Below, in pieces: positions 9,031 to 17,230 of a DNA stretch of 53,289 nucleotides. A program made the position numbers and the translations under genes. Numbering within the stretch: the first letter of the stretch is position 1; every line of letters starts with the position of its first letter. The notes under the pieces are model-generated. The model was not told the DNA's origin and made no database searches. It worked only from the letters and a program-made list of their open reading frames with translations. Origin of the DNA: Lentisphaeria bacterium (GTDB lineage Bacteria > Verrucomicrobiota > Lentisphaeria > Victivallales > UBA1829); assembly GCA_003526375.1 (NCBI GenBank), contig DPDG01000042.1, positions 1-53,289 on the forward strand. Reading direction: 5' to 3'.

Positions 9031-9846
9031 TCAGAGATTGCCATTTCTGATTGCGCTTCTATCCCAGTAATTGCCGTTTCCAATCCTGGAAACCCCATTC
9101 AGGTTTCCAAGAATATCATAACAGCCGAATTCTGAATATGCCTTGACCGCCCGGACGGAACCATCACACCACGCAATATTGCTGCTCCTGTCATGAGGTG
9201 CATGAGCAATTCCTCCACTTACAGCGGTATATGGGCGTAATTCCGATATTCCTATTTCAGGATCCGTGTTGTTATAGGAATCCATGAAATAAATAGTTGC
9301 CGAGGGACGTGCCACCTGAGTTTCTTTTGCTGGGATTTCTTGCCAGTTGACAGGGCGTTCCCCGGTGATAAAATAACTGCCTGAAATACAAAATACGTTG
9401 ACGCCGTAAGTATTGCAATAAGTCTTTGTCATTTTCATCTTGATCTTTTTCAGCGGGCAGTGTAGAATTTTATGATTTTTTACATTCATATAGTTTGTCA
9501 GAAGGTGATAGGCAAACAGAGTGCCGTCTCCCATATCGTACGGGATATAATATCCGTTGTGATCATTATGATACATATTTGCAGACATTGTAATTTGTTT
9601 CAGGTTGGAAATACATAATGAAGCCTGTGCCCGTGCCCGTACAGAGTTCAGTGCCGGCAAGAGCATTCCAGCGAGAATGGCAATGATTGCTATAACTGTT
9701 AGAAGTTCAGTCAATGTAAAATATGTTAACCGAATTCTAGTATATCGGCATAAAGAATATTGCCGGTATGTATGGCAATCATGCCGAACATCAAAAACGG
9801 CATCAAGCCCGCCGAATGCAGTCCGCATCTGTTCTGAAAATTTCAT
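9031..9846 (-). CDS. Pseudopilin-like protein, H-X9-DG type
   Basis: This 271-residue protein has a prepilin-type N-terminus: YFTLTELL, then a hydrophobic helix VIAIIAILAGMLLPAL at about residues 43-66, with Glu at +5 of the presumed mature protein. The residue before the cleavage site is Tyr rather than the usual Gly. A 42-residue leader precedes it, longer than usual. The C-terminal part contains His followed nine residues later by Asp-Gly (HDRSSNIAWCDGS), the signature of the processing-associated H-X9-DG group. It is the first gene of a four-gene carbohydrate operon. The likely location is the inner membrane and periplasm or cell surface; its function is unproven. The ribosome-binding site is weak (AAGAG). 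Confidence 0.85.
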   Translation of the reverse strand: MKFSEQMRTAFGGLDAVFDVRHDCHTYRQYSLCRYTRIRLTYFTLTELLTVIAIIAILAGMLLPALNSVRARAQASLCISNLKQITMSANMYHNDHNGYYIPYDMGDGTLFAYHLLTNYMNVKNHKILHCPLKKIKMKMTKTYCNTYGVNVFCISGSYFITGERPVNWQEIPAKETQVARPSATIYFMDSYNNTDPEIGISELRPYTAVSGGIAHAPHDRSSNIAWCDGSVRAVKAYSEFGCYDILGNLNGVSRIGNGNYWDRSAIRNGNL

Positions 9847-9896
9847 TATGATTTTTCTCTTTTTTTTAGATACCCAATTGGCTTCTTTTGGTTTTT

Positions 9897-9924
9897 ATTA
9901 TCAACAGAATTTTTCATTTGTCAA
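9897..9924 (-). promoter_or_regulatory. Promoter of the 9846-4321 operon
   Basis: On the minus strand TTGACA (9919-9924) and GATAAT (9897-9902) are separated by 16 bases, about 50 bases before the pseudopilin start. It has the same C-rich lead-in (CCCCCTTGACA) as the LacI-gene promoter near 1125. Confidence 0.65.
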
Positions 9925-9944
9925 GGGGGTGTTCTCAAAAAAGA

Positions 9945-10080
9945 ATGAAAAAAGAGTGCAGGCGGAGCGGCACGGCTTCCGGAACCGGAAAAGCTGGAAT
10001 CCGGGGAAGTATAAGTGCGAAAGAGGAAGCTCCGTTCCGGAATCCGGCAGTCATGCCCGGCTGCCTTTTTTTATTATAAT
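9945..10080 (+). other. GC-rich structured intergenic island ending in a terminator-like hairpin
   Basis: A GC-rich block sits inside otherwise AT-rich spacer. It contains the self-complementary TTCCGGAACCGGAA, a long-range pair CGGAGC/GCTCCG, and at its end GGCAG ... CTGCC followed by seven T residues, which looks like an intrinsic terminator on the plus strand. No long reading frame with a good start is present. It could be a small RNA, an attenuator or the terminator of an unseen short transcript. It does not match the riboswitch cores I know. Confidence 0.35.
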
Positions 10081-10105
10081 TTCAGCGGAAAAAAATCTTT
10101 TATCC

Positions 10106-10133
10106 TTGAAAAATAAAAAATATACGGTAATTT
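10106..10133 (+). promoter_or_regulatory. Candidate promoter of the acyltransferase gene
   Basis: TTGAAA (10106-10111) and TAATTT (10128-10133) are separated by 16 bases in an AT-rich stretch downstream of the hairpin. This would give an untranslated leader of roughly 130 bases. It is an ordinary match and not certain. Confidence 0.4.
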
Positions 10134-10274
10134 AGTTCAATAATCAAATTGTTAGATGTTCTAATAATCAGTACAGATACAGAAAATGTATCTGCGAAAA
10201 GTGTTTTATCCGCCTCCTGTCACGTTTTCGGGAAACCTGATCGGCCACGGATTTTTTTACATGGAGCAAGGTCA

Positions 10275-11267
10275 ATGGCACACTCGAAAAGATGCAAACC
10301 GCAATGGCTGCTCGGTTTGGAATTCTCCGGATTTTATTTTCTTTATACTTTGATCGGCAGTCTGTCTTTGAAGGCGGGATACCGTTTGGGCAGAATCCTG
10401 TTCTCCATCCTGTTCCTGCTGGACGCCCGGCACAGAAAACGGACAATCCAGCATATCCTGCATTCAGGAATTGCCGGGAACCGGGCAGAGGCGGAAAAAA
10501 TGGCGAGAAGTTCATATGAACAGTTCAGCCGTCTGCTGATTGAGGTTGTCAAGGCGCGGCAGTTGTATGTTCCGGAGCGGATTGCCGTCACGGGGGATCC
10601 CGAAGGATGCCGGTTCTTTCTTTCACGGGACGGAGAACCGGCGCCGCAGATGATTCTGATTACCGCGCACTATGGGAACTGGGAGATTGCCGGAAGTGCG
10701 ATTGCCGAGAAAGCCGGACGCGCAATGACCTCGATGATGCGCGGATTTGACAACCCGTATATCGGCAGACTGATTCTTCAGAACCGTACCGGCGCGATGC
10801 ATACGGCGGTCGATAAACGGCTGGGACTGCGTCCAATGCTACGTGCCGTCGCGCAGAAGGAGAATCTGGCGATTCTGATCGACCAGCACGCGGGAGCGGG
10901 AGAGGGAGTCGAATGTTCTTTCTTCGGGCATCCGGCGAAAGTTCACAAGACGCCAGCGCTTCTGCATTTGAAAACGGGAATTCCGATTGTCCCGGAGGTG
11001 ACGCGGCGCGTTCCCGGAGACGAGTTCAGGTTTGAAGTTGTCTGCGGCGCTCCCATTACTTATGTTCCGACCGGCGACAAGCAGCGGGACATTCAGGAAC
11101 TGACACAGAAATGTATCTCCGCGCTGGAGTCCTTGATCCGGCGGGAGCCTGAACAATGGCTGTGGACTCCGAGGCACTGGATTGACATCAACCGTGGGCA
11201 GAGCACGGCTTCGCCGGACGGCGTTATGGTGAGAACTCCGCATCCTGCAATGCTCAAGGCAAGATAA
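10275..11267 (+). CDS. LpxL/HtrB-family lipid A acyltransferase
   Basis: This 330-residue inner-membrane enzyme is of the lysophospholipid/lipid A late-acyltransferase family, which transfers an acyl chain from acyl-ACP to a lipid A precursor. The HX4E catalytic motif is visible in ITAHYGNWEIAG. It is followed by the substrate-binding region ending in LIDQHAG and the conserved C-terminal PEQWLWTPRHW. An N-terminal hydrophobic segment (FYFLYTLIGSLSL) anchors it in the membrane. I chose the ATG at 10275 because the family begins close to the first helix and GGAGCAAGG precedes it; the 42 residues of the longer frame do not look like family sequence. With KdsD and an ArnT-like gene in the window, it indicates a lipopolysaccharide-bearing outer membrane. 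Confidence 0.85.
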   Translation: MAHSKRCKPQWLLGLEFSGFYFLYTLIGSLSLKAGYRLGRILFSILFLLDARHRKRTIQHILHSGIAGNRAEAEKMARSSYEQFSRLLIEVVKARQLYVPERIAVTGDPEGCRFFLSRDGEPAPQMILITAHYGNWEIAGSAIAEKAGRAMTSMMRGFDNPYIGRLILQNRTGAMHTAVDKRLGLRPMLRAVAQKENLAILIDQHAGAGEGVECSFFGHPAKVHKTPALLHLKTGIPIVPEVTRRVPGDEFRFEVVCGAPITYVPTGDKQRDIQELTQKCISALESLIRREPEQWLWTPRHWIDINRGQSTASPDGVMVRTPHPAMLKAR

Positions 11268-11350
11268 ACAGAAATTACTTTTGCATACGGAGATTAACTG
11301 TTTCCGCTTACGGCTGTATATTGATGAAAGAAAACAGGGGAAATGCCGGT

Positions 11351-11809
11351 ATGGCTTTGACGAATGCGGAAATGATCGGGAAAAATATTCTCGAACTGCT
11401 TGATTCCGTCCGCGCGATCCGTTATAATTCCGGCGGGCGGGATATCACTTCTGTCACTCTGCCTCAATTGAAACTGCTCCGGGTGTCAGCGAAAAATCCG
11501 GACGGGGTCAGGCAGAAGGATCTTGCCGCGGAATTGAAGTTGACTCCGAGTACGGTTTCGATTACGATTGATCTGATGGTGAAGCAGGGACTTCTGAAAC
11601 GTACTGCGGCGGCGGATGACCGGCGCGCCGTCACGATCCGCCTGACTTTGAAAGGGCGGCGCTGCCTTGAAAGCCATATCCGCTTCTGGAACTCCATGAT
11701 GGAGAATCTGCTTCGCGATATTCCCGCCGCCGGACAGGATCAGTTTATCACCGTGTTTGAAAAAATCAATGCAAATCTGAGAAAACAGGCGGCAGACGAT
11801 CTTTCCTGA
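11351..11809 (+). CDS. MarR-family transcriptional regulator
   Basis: This is a winged-helix regulator of about 152 residues. The recognition region reads GVRQKDLAAELKLTPSTVS, followed by the wing RTAAADDRRAVTIRLTLKG, a standard MarR pattern with the conserved DDRR. Flanking helices would form the dimer interface. The frame is open to 11321, but no ribosome-binding site precedes that codon; the ATG at 11351 has GGGG 10 bases upstream and is my choice. It lies about 80 bases downstream of the acyltransferase gene and could be co-transcribed with it. The ligand and targets are unknown; MarR proteins commonly respond to phenolics or oxidants. Confidence 0.85.
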   Translation: MALTNAEMIGKNILELLDSVRAIRYNSGGRDITSVTLPQLKLLRVSAKNPDGVRQKDLAAELKLTPSTVSITIDLMVKQGLLKRTAAADDRRAVTIRLTLKGRRCLESHIRFWNSMMENLLRDIPAAGQDQFITVFEKINANLRKQAADDLS

Positions 11810-11879
11810 TTCCGCATCTTTACGCCGTAACGCTCCGGTGAAAAAGTATATCAATGGAATATCCCAGGCAAATTGGAAT

Positions 11880-11955
11880 TGGAGGCGTGGGTGGGAGTTG
11901 AACCCACTACATACGGTTTTGCAAACCGCTCCCTTAGCCGTTCGAGCACCACGCC
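11880..11955 (-). tRNA. tRNA-Cys (GCA)
   Basis: The 76-nt minus-strand sequence folds as a tRNA. It has the acceptor GGCGTGG paired with CCACGCC, an anticodon loop TTTGCAA giving GCA, and a T arm with GGTTCAACTCC. The discriminator base is U73, the identity base for cysteine, and CCA is encoded in the DNA. It sits between the MarR gene and prmA. Confidence 0.95.
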
Positions 11956-11986
11956 GTCGAATCTGCTTTTGGAAAGCATGGGGGTA

Positions 11987-12014
11987 AATATAATCGTCTC
12001 TTTATAAAAAGCAA
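11987..12014 (-). promoter_or_regulatory. Promoter of the tRNA-Cys gene
   Basis: On the minus strand TTGCTT (12009-12014) and TATATT (11987-11992) have 16 bases between them, placing the start of transcription about 25 bases before the tRNA 5' end. Confidence 0.5.
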
Positions 12015-12043
12015 GTCATTTTGGAGAAAAATAAGTTTTTTTC

Positions 12044-12072
12044 TTGACTTATCCTTCTTCGCAATGTAATCT
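12044..12072 (+). promoter_or_regulatory. Candidate promoter of prmA
   Basis: TTGACT (12044-12049) and TAATCT (12067-12072) are 17 bases apart, about 34 bases before the prmA start codon. It is divergent from the tRNA promoter. Confidence 0.5.
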
Positions 12073-12105
12073 ATCCCACCTCAACAATATGGAAAAGGCT
12101 TGCAA

Positions 12106-13005
12106 ATGAACGATATTATTTACTGCTGTGTCATGACGGACCGCTCCGAATTCAAAGATGCATCCCCGGAACTGCTTTCCGCGCTCGGGTATGATTTCAG
12201 TTCCTGGAAGGACGAGGAAACGAAAGAGATCAAGCATACACTCTATTTCTCAAATGAGAAAGACTCTGTCGATGCGATGAATACGCTGATGGCAAAAGAG
12301 GAGGAATTCAACTCTTTCGGTATTCGTTTCACCGATTTTTCCTGCACGAAACTGAAAAAAGAAGACTGGGCGGAAGTCTGGAAAATTCATTTCAAGCCGC
12401 TTGTCATTTCCGACACGCTTGCGATTACACCGACATGGGAGCATTTTGAGCCGAAACCCGGACAGGTTCTGATCAAACTGGACCCCGGCATGAGTTTCGG
12501 GACAGGGCAGCATGCGACGACGAAATCGTGTCTTGCCTCGATTGACAGATTCATTTCGGAGTTGCGGGGGAAAGGGCAGAAAGAGATTGCCATGCTGGAT
12601 GCCGGTTCCGGTTCCGGAATTCTCGCAATCGCGGCGCGCAAACTCGGATGTACGCGCGTCGATGCGTTTGATATTGATCCCGATACGGTTGGCGTCGCCC
12701 GTGAAAACGCGCAGAAAAACGGAATTGCCGATCAGGAGCTTTCCATTGCCGCCGCTTCCCTGATGGAGTATGAAAGCGATACGAGGTATGACATTGTCGC
12801 CGCGAATATTCTTTCCTCCGCCCTGCTCGCCGGAAAGGAAAAGCTGCTCTCGTTCTGCAAACCGGGAACCCGCCTGATCCTCGCGGGAATTCTTGATGCG
12901 GAATATTTCAAGGTCAAAGAAGCTTTTGAAGCCACAGGGCATTGCACTGAACTTTACAATGTCCTTGAAAAAGAATGGCGCGGCGGGGCTTATCTGGTAA
13001 AATAA
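12106..13005 (+). CDS. prmA: Ribosomal protein L11 methyltransferase
   Basis: This 299-residue cytoplasmic SAM-dependent enzyme trimethylates ribosomal protein L11. An N-terminal substrate-recognition domain (about 1-115) leads into the family signature LDPGMSFGTGQHATTKSCL, the SAM-binding loop LDAGSGSGILAIAA and acidic strand end FDID. DIVAANILSSALL occupies the place of the usual NILA motif. I chose the ATG at 12106, with GGAAAAGG 8 bases upstream, over the TTG two codons earlier. It is a single gene with its own promoter, convergent with the hydrolase operon ending at 13066. Confidence 0.93.
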   Translation: MNDIIYCCVMTDRSEFKDASPELLSALGYDFSSWKDEETKEIKHTLYFSNEKDSVDAMNTLMAKEEEFNSFGIRFTDFSCTKLKKEDWAEVWKIHFKPLVISDTLAITPTWEHFEPKPGQVLIKLDPGMSFGTGQHATTKSCLASIDRFISELRGKGQKEIAMLDAGSGSGILAIAARKLGCTRVDAFDIDPDTVGVARENAQKNGIADQELSIAAASLMEYESDTRYDIVAANILSSALLAGKEKLLSFCKPGTRLILAGILDAEYFKVKEAFEATGHCTELYNVLEKEWRGGAYLVK

Positions 13006-13015
13006 CCCGTGGTCT

Positions 13016-13048
13016 CCGGAAGGCGGCGGAACTTCCTGCCGCCTCCGG
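13016..13048. terminator. GC-rich hairpin between convergent genes
   Basis: CCGGAaGGCGGC (13016-13027) pairs with GCCGCCTCCGG (13038-13048), with one bulged base. It lies between the ends of prmA and the convergent hydrolase gene. There is no T tract on either side, so it may act as a bidirectional barrier rather than a classical intrinsic terminator. Confidence 0.45.
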
Positions 13049-13065
13049 GAACTCATGGTTGTGAC

Positions 13066-15117
13066 TTACTGTAACTGCCCGCTTTTCTTCGAATAAAGCA
13101 TGCCGGAACAGATATCCCTGCCGCGGAACAGCCATGTGTTCGCACCGTTTTTACGGAAAGAACCGTGATGTGCAGTGAAATCCGGCGCCTTTTCTTCAAA
13201 GCTGATTTCCGCCTCGCTTTCACCCGGCCCGACACAGGACACAAGCAGGGCTGTTCTTCCGTCCGCCGTCCGGTAACTCTGCGCGTAAACCTTGCCTTTT
13301 GTTACCTTGAGCCGGAAATCCGGCGCTTTTTCCGTGGACAGCAGGAAAGGCGCCATCAGATGCTGGAATGCGACCGCCTGTTTTATGAGCGGCCACGTCT
13401 TGGCAAACTGCTGTTTATCCGGCCCGTAGAACAGGGAGCTGTAAGAGTAGCCGACGAACCCGCGGATTCCGTGGATCATTTCCATCGCAATCATTGCATA
13501 CAGTTCTCCCTGTGTCGGGAACCGGTATTTCCTGTAATAAACCGCGGGATCCTGTTTGCCGTCCGGCTGCCAGACACCCCAGTTCATGTATTGCGGCGCT
13601 GCCCAGCAGGCGATTCCTCCGCCGGATGCGAGACGCTGTACTTTCAAAGCTCCCAGAAGCTGATTCATGACTGCCTGCTGGTCCCGCGTTTCGGCGGTTG
13701 CAACCGGATAGGGATCGATTCCGAAGATGTCCTGTCCTCCGAGATAGCGTTCGTAGGAGTTGAACTGATAATACACGGCAAAGGTCGGGTGATTCGGGTC
13801 CATGCGGTTGATGCGGCGGCGCAAAGCAGTAAGAGGTTCGATGTAGGTCGGCTGGATTTCGTCGCAGACATACCATGCGAGCAGTGCGGGATGATCCTTG
13901 AACGTTTCGACAATCGCATTGCTGATCGCAACGTCTCCCGTGATTCCGTTCCATGTTTCGAGCGGCATGTTGGTCGCGCCTTTCGGCATGGCGTCCTTGA
14001 TGCTGAAAATGACTTTGATCTTTTTTGCATGACAGTAGTCCAGCACTTCGCGGATGGCGGCAGGGCCCTTCCTGCCATTGAATCCGAGATTGGGGCTCTG
14101 ATACGGCAGAACGGTGTTGAAACCGGCTTCCGCGACGGTGTCGATCTGCGCTTTCGTCAGCCCGCTCATATAGATGCCGACCGGCAGGAACGGTTTCCCG
14201 TCGACCAGAGTACGCCCGTGCCGGTCAATTCTGACGGTTTGCTTCATGAGTTCGCTTTCCGGGACAACGCGGAAGGTGAGTTCTTTTTCCGCAAGGAGCA
14301 TCCGGTTGGCTTCATCAAGCAGAGTCAGCTTCATCTGTTTTTCACCCGCGGACATTGGTTTGAAATTCACGATAATCCGGTTCTTCTCCACCGGGTAATT
14401 CCTGTTCAGGAGAGTTTTTTCTCCATCGGAGATTTCGACTTTGCAGAGATAACGCGGCTTTTCCGTCTTTTTGTAGCGGAACTCTCCGGAGATGAAACTG
14501 GCGAGTTCAAGGGAATGATCCTTTGTGGAAAGGGTCTCCTGAATCGGATGGAGAATCGCGGCGCTCCATTCCGCCGCATCGGGCCGGATATAGACATCGT
14601 CGAACGCGGCATATCCTCGGCTGCCTTTTCTGACATAGAAAGAGATATGGCATTTGACCGGATCGGGATAATTTTTCGTGACGAATTTGCCCTTGATCTC
14701 CTGCCAGTCGCTGGTGCCGGAGACATCTCCGAGATAACTTCCGCCGAGCCACTTTCCGGTTCGCGCATTGCTCCATTCGATGCAGAGCGACGCGCCGCGT
14801 CCTGAAAGATTTTCCGTTCTGATCCAGCCGCCGAACACATACGCGGTATCCGGTTTCAGGTCGAACTGCTGAGTCAGCAGGACGTAATCATTGGGATTTT
14901 TGCGGGTGTTGACAAGTCCTGAAGAACCGTTGCGTCCTGCGCCGGATACGATCTTCCAGCCGCCTGCGTTCAGATTTTTCCAGCACGACGATTTTTCCTC
15001 GAAACCTGCATCCTGAATCAGATTTTTTGCAGGCTGGTTTTTGACCCGCTGATAATTCATCAGTTCGTTTCCGTGCAGGGTGATCGCGGAAAGGAGGATC
15101 GGCAAAAGCAGTTTCAT
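13066..15117 (-). CDS. Secreted carbohydrate-binding and TIM-barrel glycoside-hydrolase-like protein
   Basis: This 683-residue exported protein begins with a signal peptide (MKLLLPILLSAITLHG). An N-terminal CBM4/9-like sandwich spans about residues 35-185 (NLIQDAGFEE, CWKNLNAGGW, FDDVYIRP). A small beta domain follows, then a GH2/GH5-like barrel starting at VDGKPFLPVGIYMSG. The barrel contains HPALLAWYVCDE with Glu near residue 420 as a candidate acid/base and DIFGIDPYP after it. It is a full-length paralogue of the 668-residue protein at 46429-48435. It is the last gene of the pseudopilin-isomerase-hydrolase operon. GGGAGAAA precedes the start. Clan GH-A membership is likely; substrate and exact family cannot be called. 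Confidence 0.78.
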   Translation of the reverse strand: MKLLLPILLSAITLHGNELMNYQRVKNQPAKNLIQDAGFEEKSSCWKNLNAGGWKIVSGAGRNGSSGLVNTRKNPNDYVLLTQQFDLKPDTAYVFGGWIRTENLSGRGASLCIEWSNARTGKWLGGSYLGDVSGTSDWQEIKGKFVTKNYPDPVKCHISFYVRKGSRGYAAFDDVYIRPDAAEWSAAILHPIQETLSTKDHSLELASFISGEFRYKKTEKPRYLCKVEISDGEKTLLNRNYPVEKNRIIVNFKPMSAGEKQMKLTLLDEANRMLLAEKELTFRVVPESELMKQTVRIDRHGRTLVDGKPFLPVGIYMSGLTKAQIDTVAEAGFNTVLPYQSPNLGFNGRKGPAAIREVLDYCHAKKIKVIFSIKDAMPKGATNMPLETWNGITGDVAISNAIVETFKDHPALLAWYVCDEIQPTYIEPLTALRRRINRMDPNHPTFAVYYQFNSYERYLGGQDIFGIDPYPVATAETRDQQAVMNQLLGALKVQRLASGGGIACWAAPQYMNWGVWQPDGKQDPAVYYRKYRFPTQGELYAMIAMEMIHGIRGFVGYSYSSLFYGPDKQQFAKTWPLIKQAVAFQHLMAPFLLSTEKAPDFRLKVTKGKVYAQSYRTADGRTALLVSCVGPGESEAEISFEEKAPDFTAHHGSFRKNGANTWLFRGRDICSGMLYSKKSGQLQ

Positions 15118-15147
15118 TTGATTGTTTCTCCCGGAGTTTGTCAGGGT

Positions 15148-16032
15148 TCAGTTCAGAATGGCGCGGAATGTTTCCGCGAGCGTTTTCACCGGCAGATTGC
15201 CGGGAATTGTACGGACTTCGGTCTGGAGCGAGATCAGGCGCGGACAGGAGCGCAGGTTTTCAATCTGCCGTTTCCAGTCGATCCGCCCGCGCCCCGGCAG
15301 TTCATGCGCATCGCTGTAACCATCGTTGTCATGGATATGCGATGTGACGATGTAAGGTTTCATCTTCTCAAAGGAATCCGCCGTTTCCACAAGCCCCTCC
15401 CACCATGCATCATTGATTTCATCAAAATATTTCGAGCGTTCCTTGCCGGGAAACGGCGACATCAGGCAGGCATGGCCGGTATCGAAGCAGCATCCGATAT
15501 GCGGGGAGTCGAATTTTGAAATGAGCCCGACGACTTCCGATGCGCTGTTCGGCGGTTCATAGCTGTTTTCCACGGCGATTACAAGTCCGAGTCTTTCCGC
15601 TTCCGGCAGCAGTTTGTCCAGCGTGTCAAGGGCGAGTTCGCGCAGACGCGGCATCGGTACATGCTCCATGACCCAGCTATAGGCGCCGACATGGATCGTG
15701 TAGGTTCTGCATCCGGCGTCGGCGGCATACGCCATTGCGGTTTTGTGGTCTTCGATCAGACCTTTCCGCCGCGCCGTATCGGAGCAGTTCAGATCGAATG
15801 CCGCGCCCCACGGCGCGTGAACGGCTCCCAGCCGGATTCCGGCTTTCCGCGCCATTGTCATCAGGGGTGCGAAGAATGAGGGTTCCCGCAGAAGCCTTGT
15901 CGCCCAGATGTGGCTGAATACAAGATGTTCCACTCCGTTCGCCTTGAATTCCGCAAAAATATTCGGGATCATGACATCAGGCACATACTGCCATGAATAA
16001 TAATAGAATAATGAAACCTCTTTTTCCGACAT
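15148..16032 (-). CDS. Sugar phosphate isomerase/epimerase-like TIM-barrel protein
   Basis: This 294-residue cytoplasmic protein is of the xylose-isomerase-like (AP endonuclease 2) superfamily. Candidate metal ligands are at the expected barrel positions: Glu in LVIAVENSYEP, Asp and His in GCCFDTGHA, His in VTSHIHDNDG and Glu in LQTEV. The superfamily includes ketose epimerases, inosose dehydratases and isomerases, and these are frequently encoded with hydrolases that release the sugar. It lies between the pseudopilin and the 683-residue hydrolase, about 30 bases from the latter, so it probably processes the released product. The start at 16032 has GAAAGAC just upstream. The precise reaction is unknown. 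Confidence 0.82.
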   Translation of the reverse strand: MSEKEVSLFYYYSWQYVPDVMIPNIFAEFKANGVEHLVFSHIWATRLLREPSFFAPLMTMARKAGIRLGAVHAPWGAAFDLNCSDTARRKGLIEDHKTAMAYAADAGCRTYTIHVGAYSWVMEHVPMPRLRELALDTLDKLLPEAERLGLVIAVENSYEPPNSASEVVGLISKFDSPHIGCCFDTGHACLMSPFPGKERSKYFDEINDAWWEGLVETADSFEKMKPYIVTSHIHDNDGYSDAHELPGRGRIDWKRQIENLRSCPRLISLQTEVRTIPGNLPVKTLAETFRAILN

Positions 16033-16108
16033 GTCTTTCTTTTCCTTACATTGTTTTTCCGGTTGTGATTCTATTTATGAAGCTATTTTTCCGTGAATTC
16101 ATTTGAGC

Positions 16109-16918
16109 TTACCATTCTCCGTAGCGTTTGAAAGGAATTGCGGTATTCCACTGACGCGGAGACCAGTATTTTTTATCCACAATTTCCGAACGCAGCACCG
16201 AACCCGCGTGACCGTCCAGGAATGCAAAACATCCGGCGTTGCCGTGACGCAGGAACGGCGAGCCGTAAAATGCTGTCGGGCTTGGGTAAAAACCCATTTG
16301 ATTGATCGTTGCACTGGTTACTTCGATCATCCCTTTCTCCCCTGTCCGCGGATATGTCCCGTCCTGCGGAATGGCGTCTCCGAACATAATGGTGTTGCTG
16401 TCACCGCCATATTTGATGACTTCTATGGTTTTGACCTGGCGCGGAATTGCATTATAGTTTGGACAGCCGAATGTCCAGTAACTGATTCCATAACTCCAGG
16501 TCTTTTCCAGATTGCTGTAATCGTATCCGTCTTCTCCGGGCAGTTTTACAATGGTTTTTACTTTCTCCGAGGGGCACTGGAATGCTTTTTCCGCAGGAAG
16601 GTATCCCAATCTTCTGAAAGCAACCGCCCATGCTGTTTCTACACCGGCTTCATTCCATGCCTGACGACAGATGACCCAGTCTTTATAATCGCCGGAATAC
16701 AGACTGGAAGCGAGTCCGATCTGTTTCATATTGCTGACACAGCTGATCTGGCGTGCTTTCTCTCTTGCCTTGTTCAGAGCGGGCAGCAGCATCGCCGCCA
16801 GAATCGCAATGATCGCAATCACGACGAGGAGCTCTATCAGGGTGAAACCAGACATACCGGTATATTTTTTCCGTTTGTGAATGTTGCGAGAGTTGCCGTT
16901 TTTCCTGTAGATGTTCAT
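16109..16918 (-). CDS. Pseudopilin-like protein, H-X9-DG type
   Basis: This protein is 269 residues from the ATG at 16918, which follows AGAAAGAAGGGACT and is preferred to an upstream in-frame start. It has a classical prepilin site: Gly24 followed by FTLIELLVVIAIIAILAAML and a helix through LLPALNKAREKARQ. The C-terminal part has RHGNAGCFAFLDGH, an exact H-X9-DG motif. It also contains pairs of Cys around the middle (CPSEK, FGCPNY). It is the first gene of a three-gene operon with an isomerase-like and a hydrolase gene. Of the four pseudopilins in this window it is the only one with Gly at -1. Confidence 0.9.
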   Translation of the reverse strand: MNIYRKNGNSRNIHKRKKYTGMSGFTLIELLVVIAIIAILAAMLLPALNKAREKARQISCVSNMKQIGLASSLYSGDYKDWVICRQAWNEAGVETAWAVAFRRLGYLPAEKAFQCPSEKVKTIVKLPGEDGYDYSNLEKTWSYGISYWTFGCPNYNAIPRQVKTIEVIKYGGDSNTIMFGDAIPQDGTYPRTGEKGMIEVTSATINQMGFYPSPTAFYGSPFLRHGNAGCFAFLDGHAGSVLRSEIVDKKYWSPRQWNTAIPFKRYGEW

Positions 16919-17004
16919 AGTCCCTTCTTTCTCCTGTGTTAATGTCATCGGGAAATATTCTGTCACTTTTCTTTTTATTGATTTACCGATATATCTTTGT
17001 TTTA

Positions 17005-17033
17005 ATTATAATCGAAAATGTCCTCCTTGTCAA
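17005..17033 (-). promoter_or_regulatory. Promoter of the 16918-13066 operon
   Basis: On the minus strand TTGACA (17028-17033) and TATAAT (17005-17010) are both consensus, with 17 bases between them. The run TTTTCGATTATAATT around the -10 also occurs at the LacI-gene promoter near 1098. This position is 87 bases before the pseudopilin start, leaving room for an operator. Confidence 0.75.
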
Positions 17034-17230
17034 TAGGCCGGACGGAATATTTTTGAAAAAAATCCAAAAAAATCCTGTCTGGAACTTTTCCGCTGCTCCA
17101 GCGCTTGGGTTCTGCGAATTCCGGCTGCATGAATTTACCGCTATATCATTCTGTGATTACATTATCCCGCTTTCCTGCAAATGCAACCCTTTTTCTGTCA
17201 GGATCATGTAAGAACTCTGTTGCGTTTTTT

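Noticed and set aside
9955..10075. Possible cobalamin-type riboswitch in the GC-rich island
   Set aside because: A few words resemble the core (GTGCGAA, AGTC followed by a GCC end), but the conserved order and spacing are missing and the downstream gene is not a cobalamin gene.
13165..14805. 546-codon open frame on the plus strand
   Set aside because: It is antisense to the 683-residue hydrolase gene, whose protein has clear domains and a signal peptide. The plus-strand translation is Arg- and Phe-rich with no recognisable motif.
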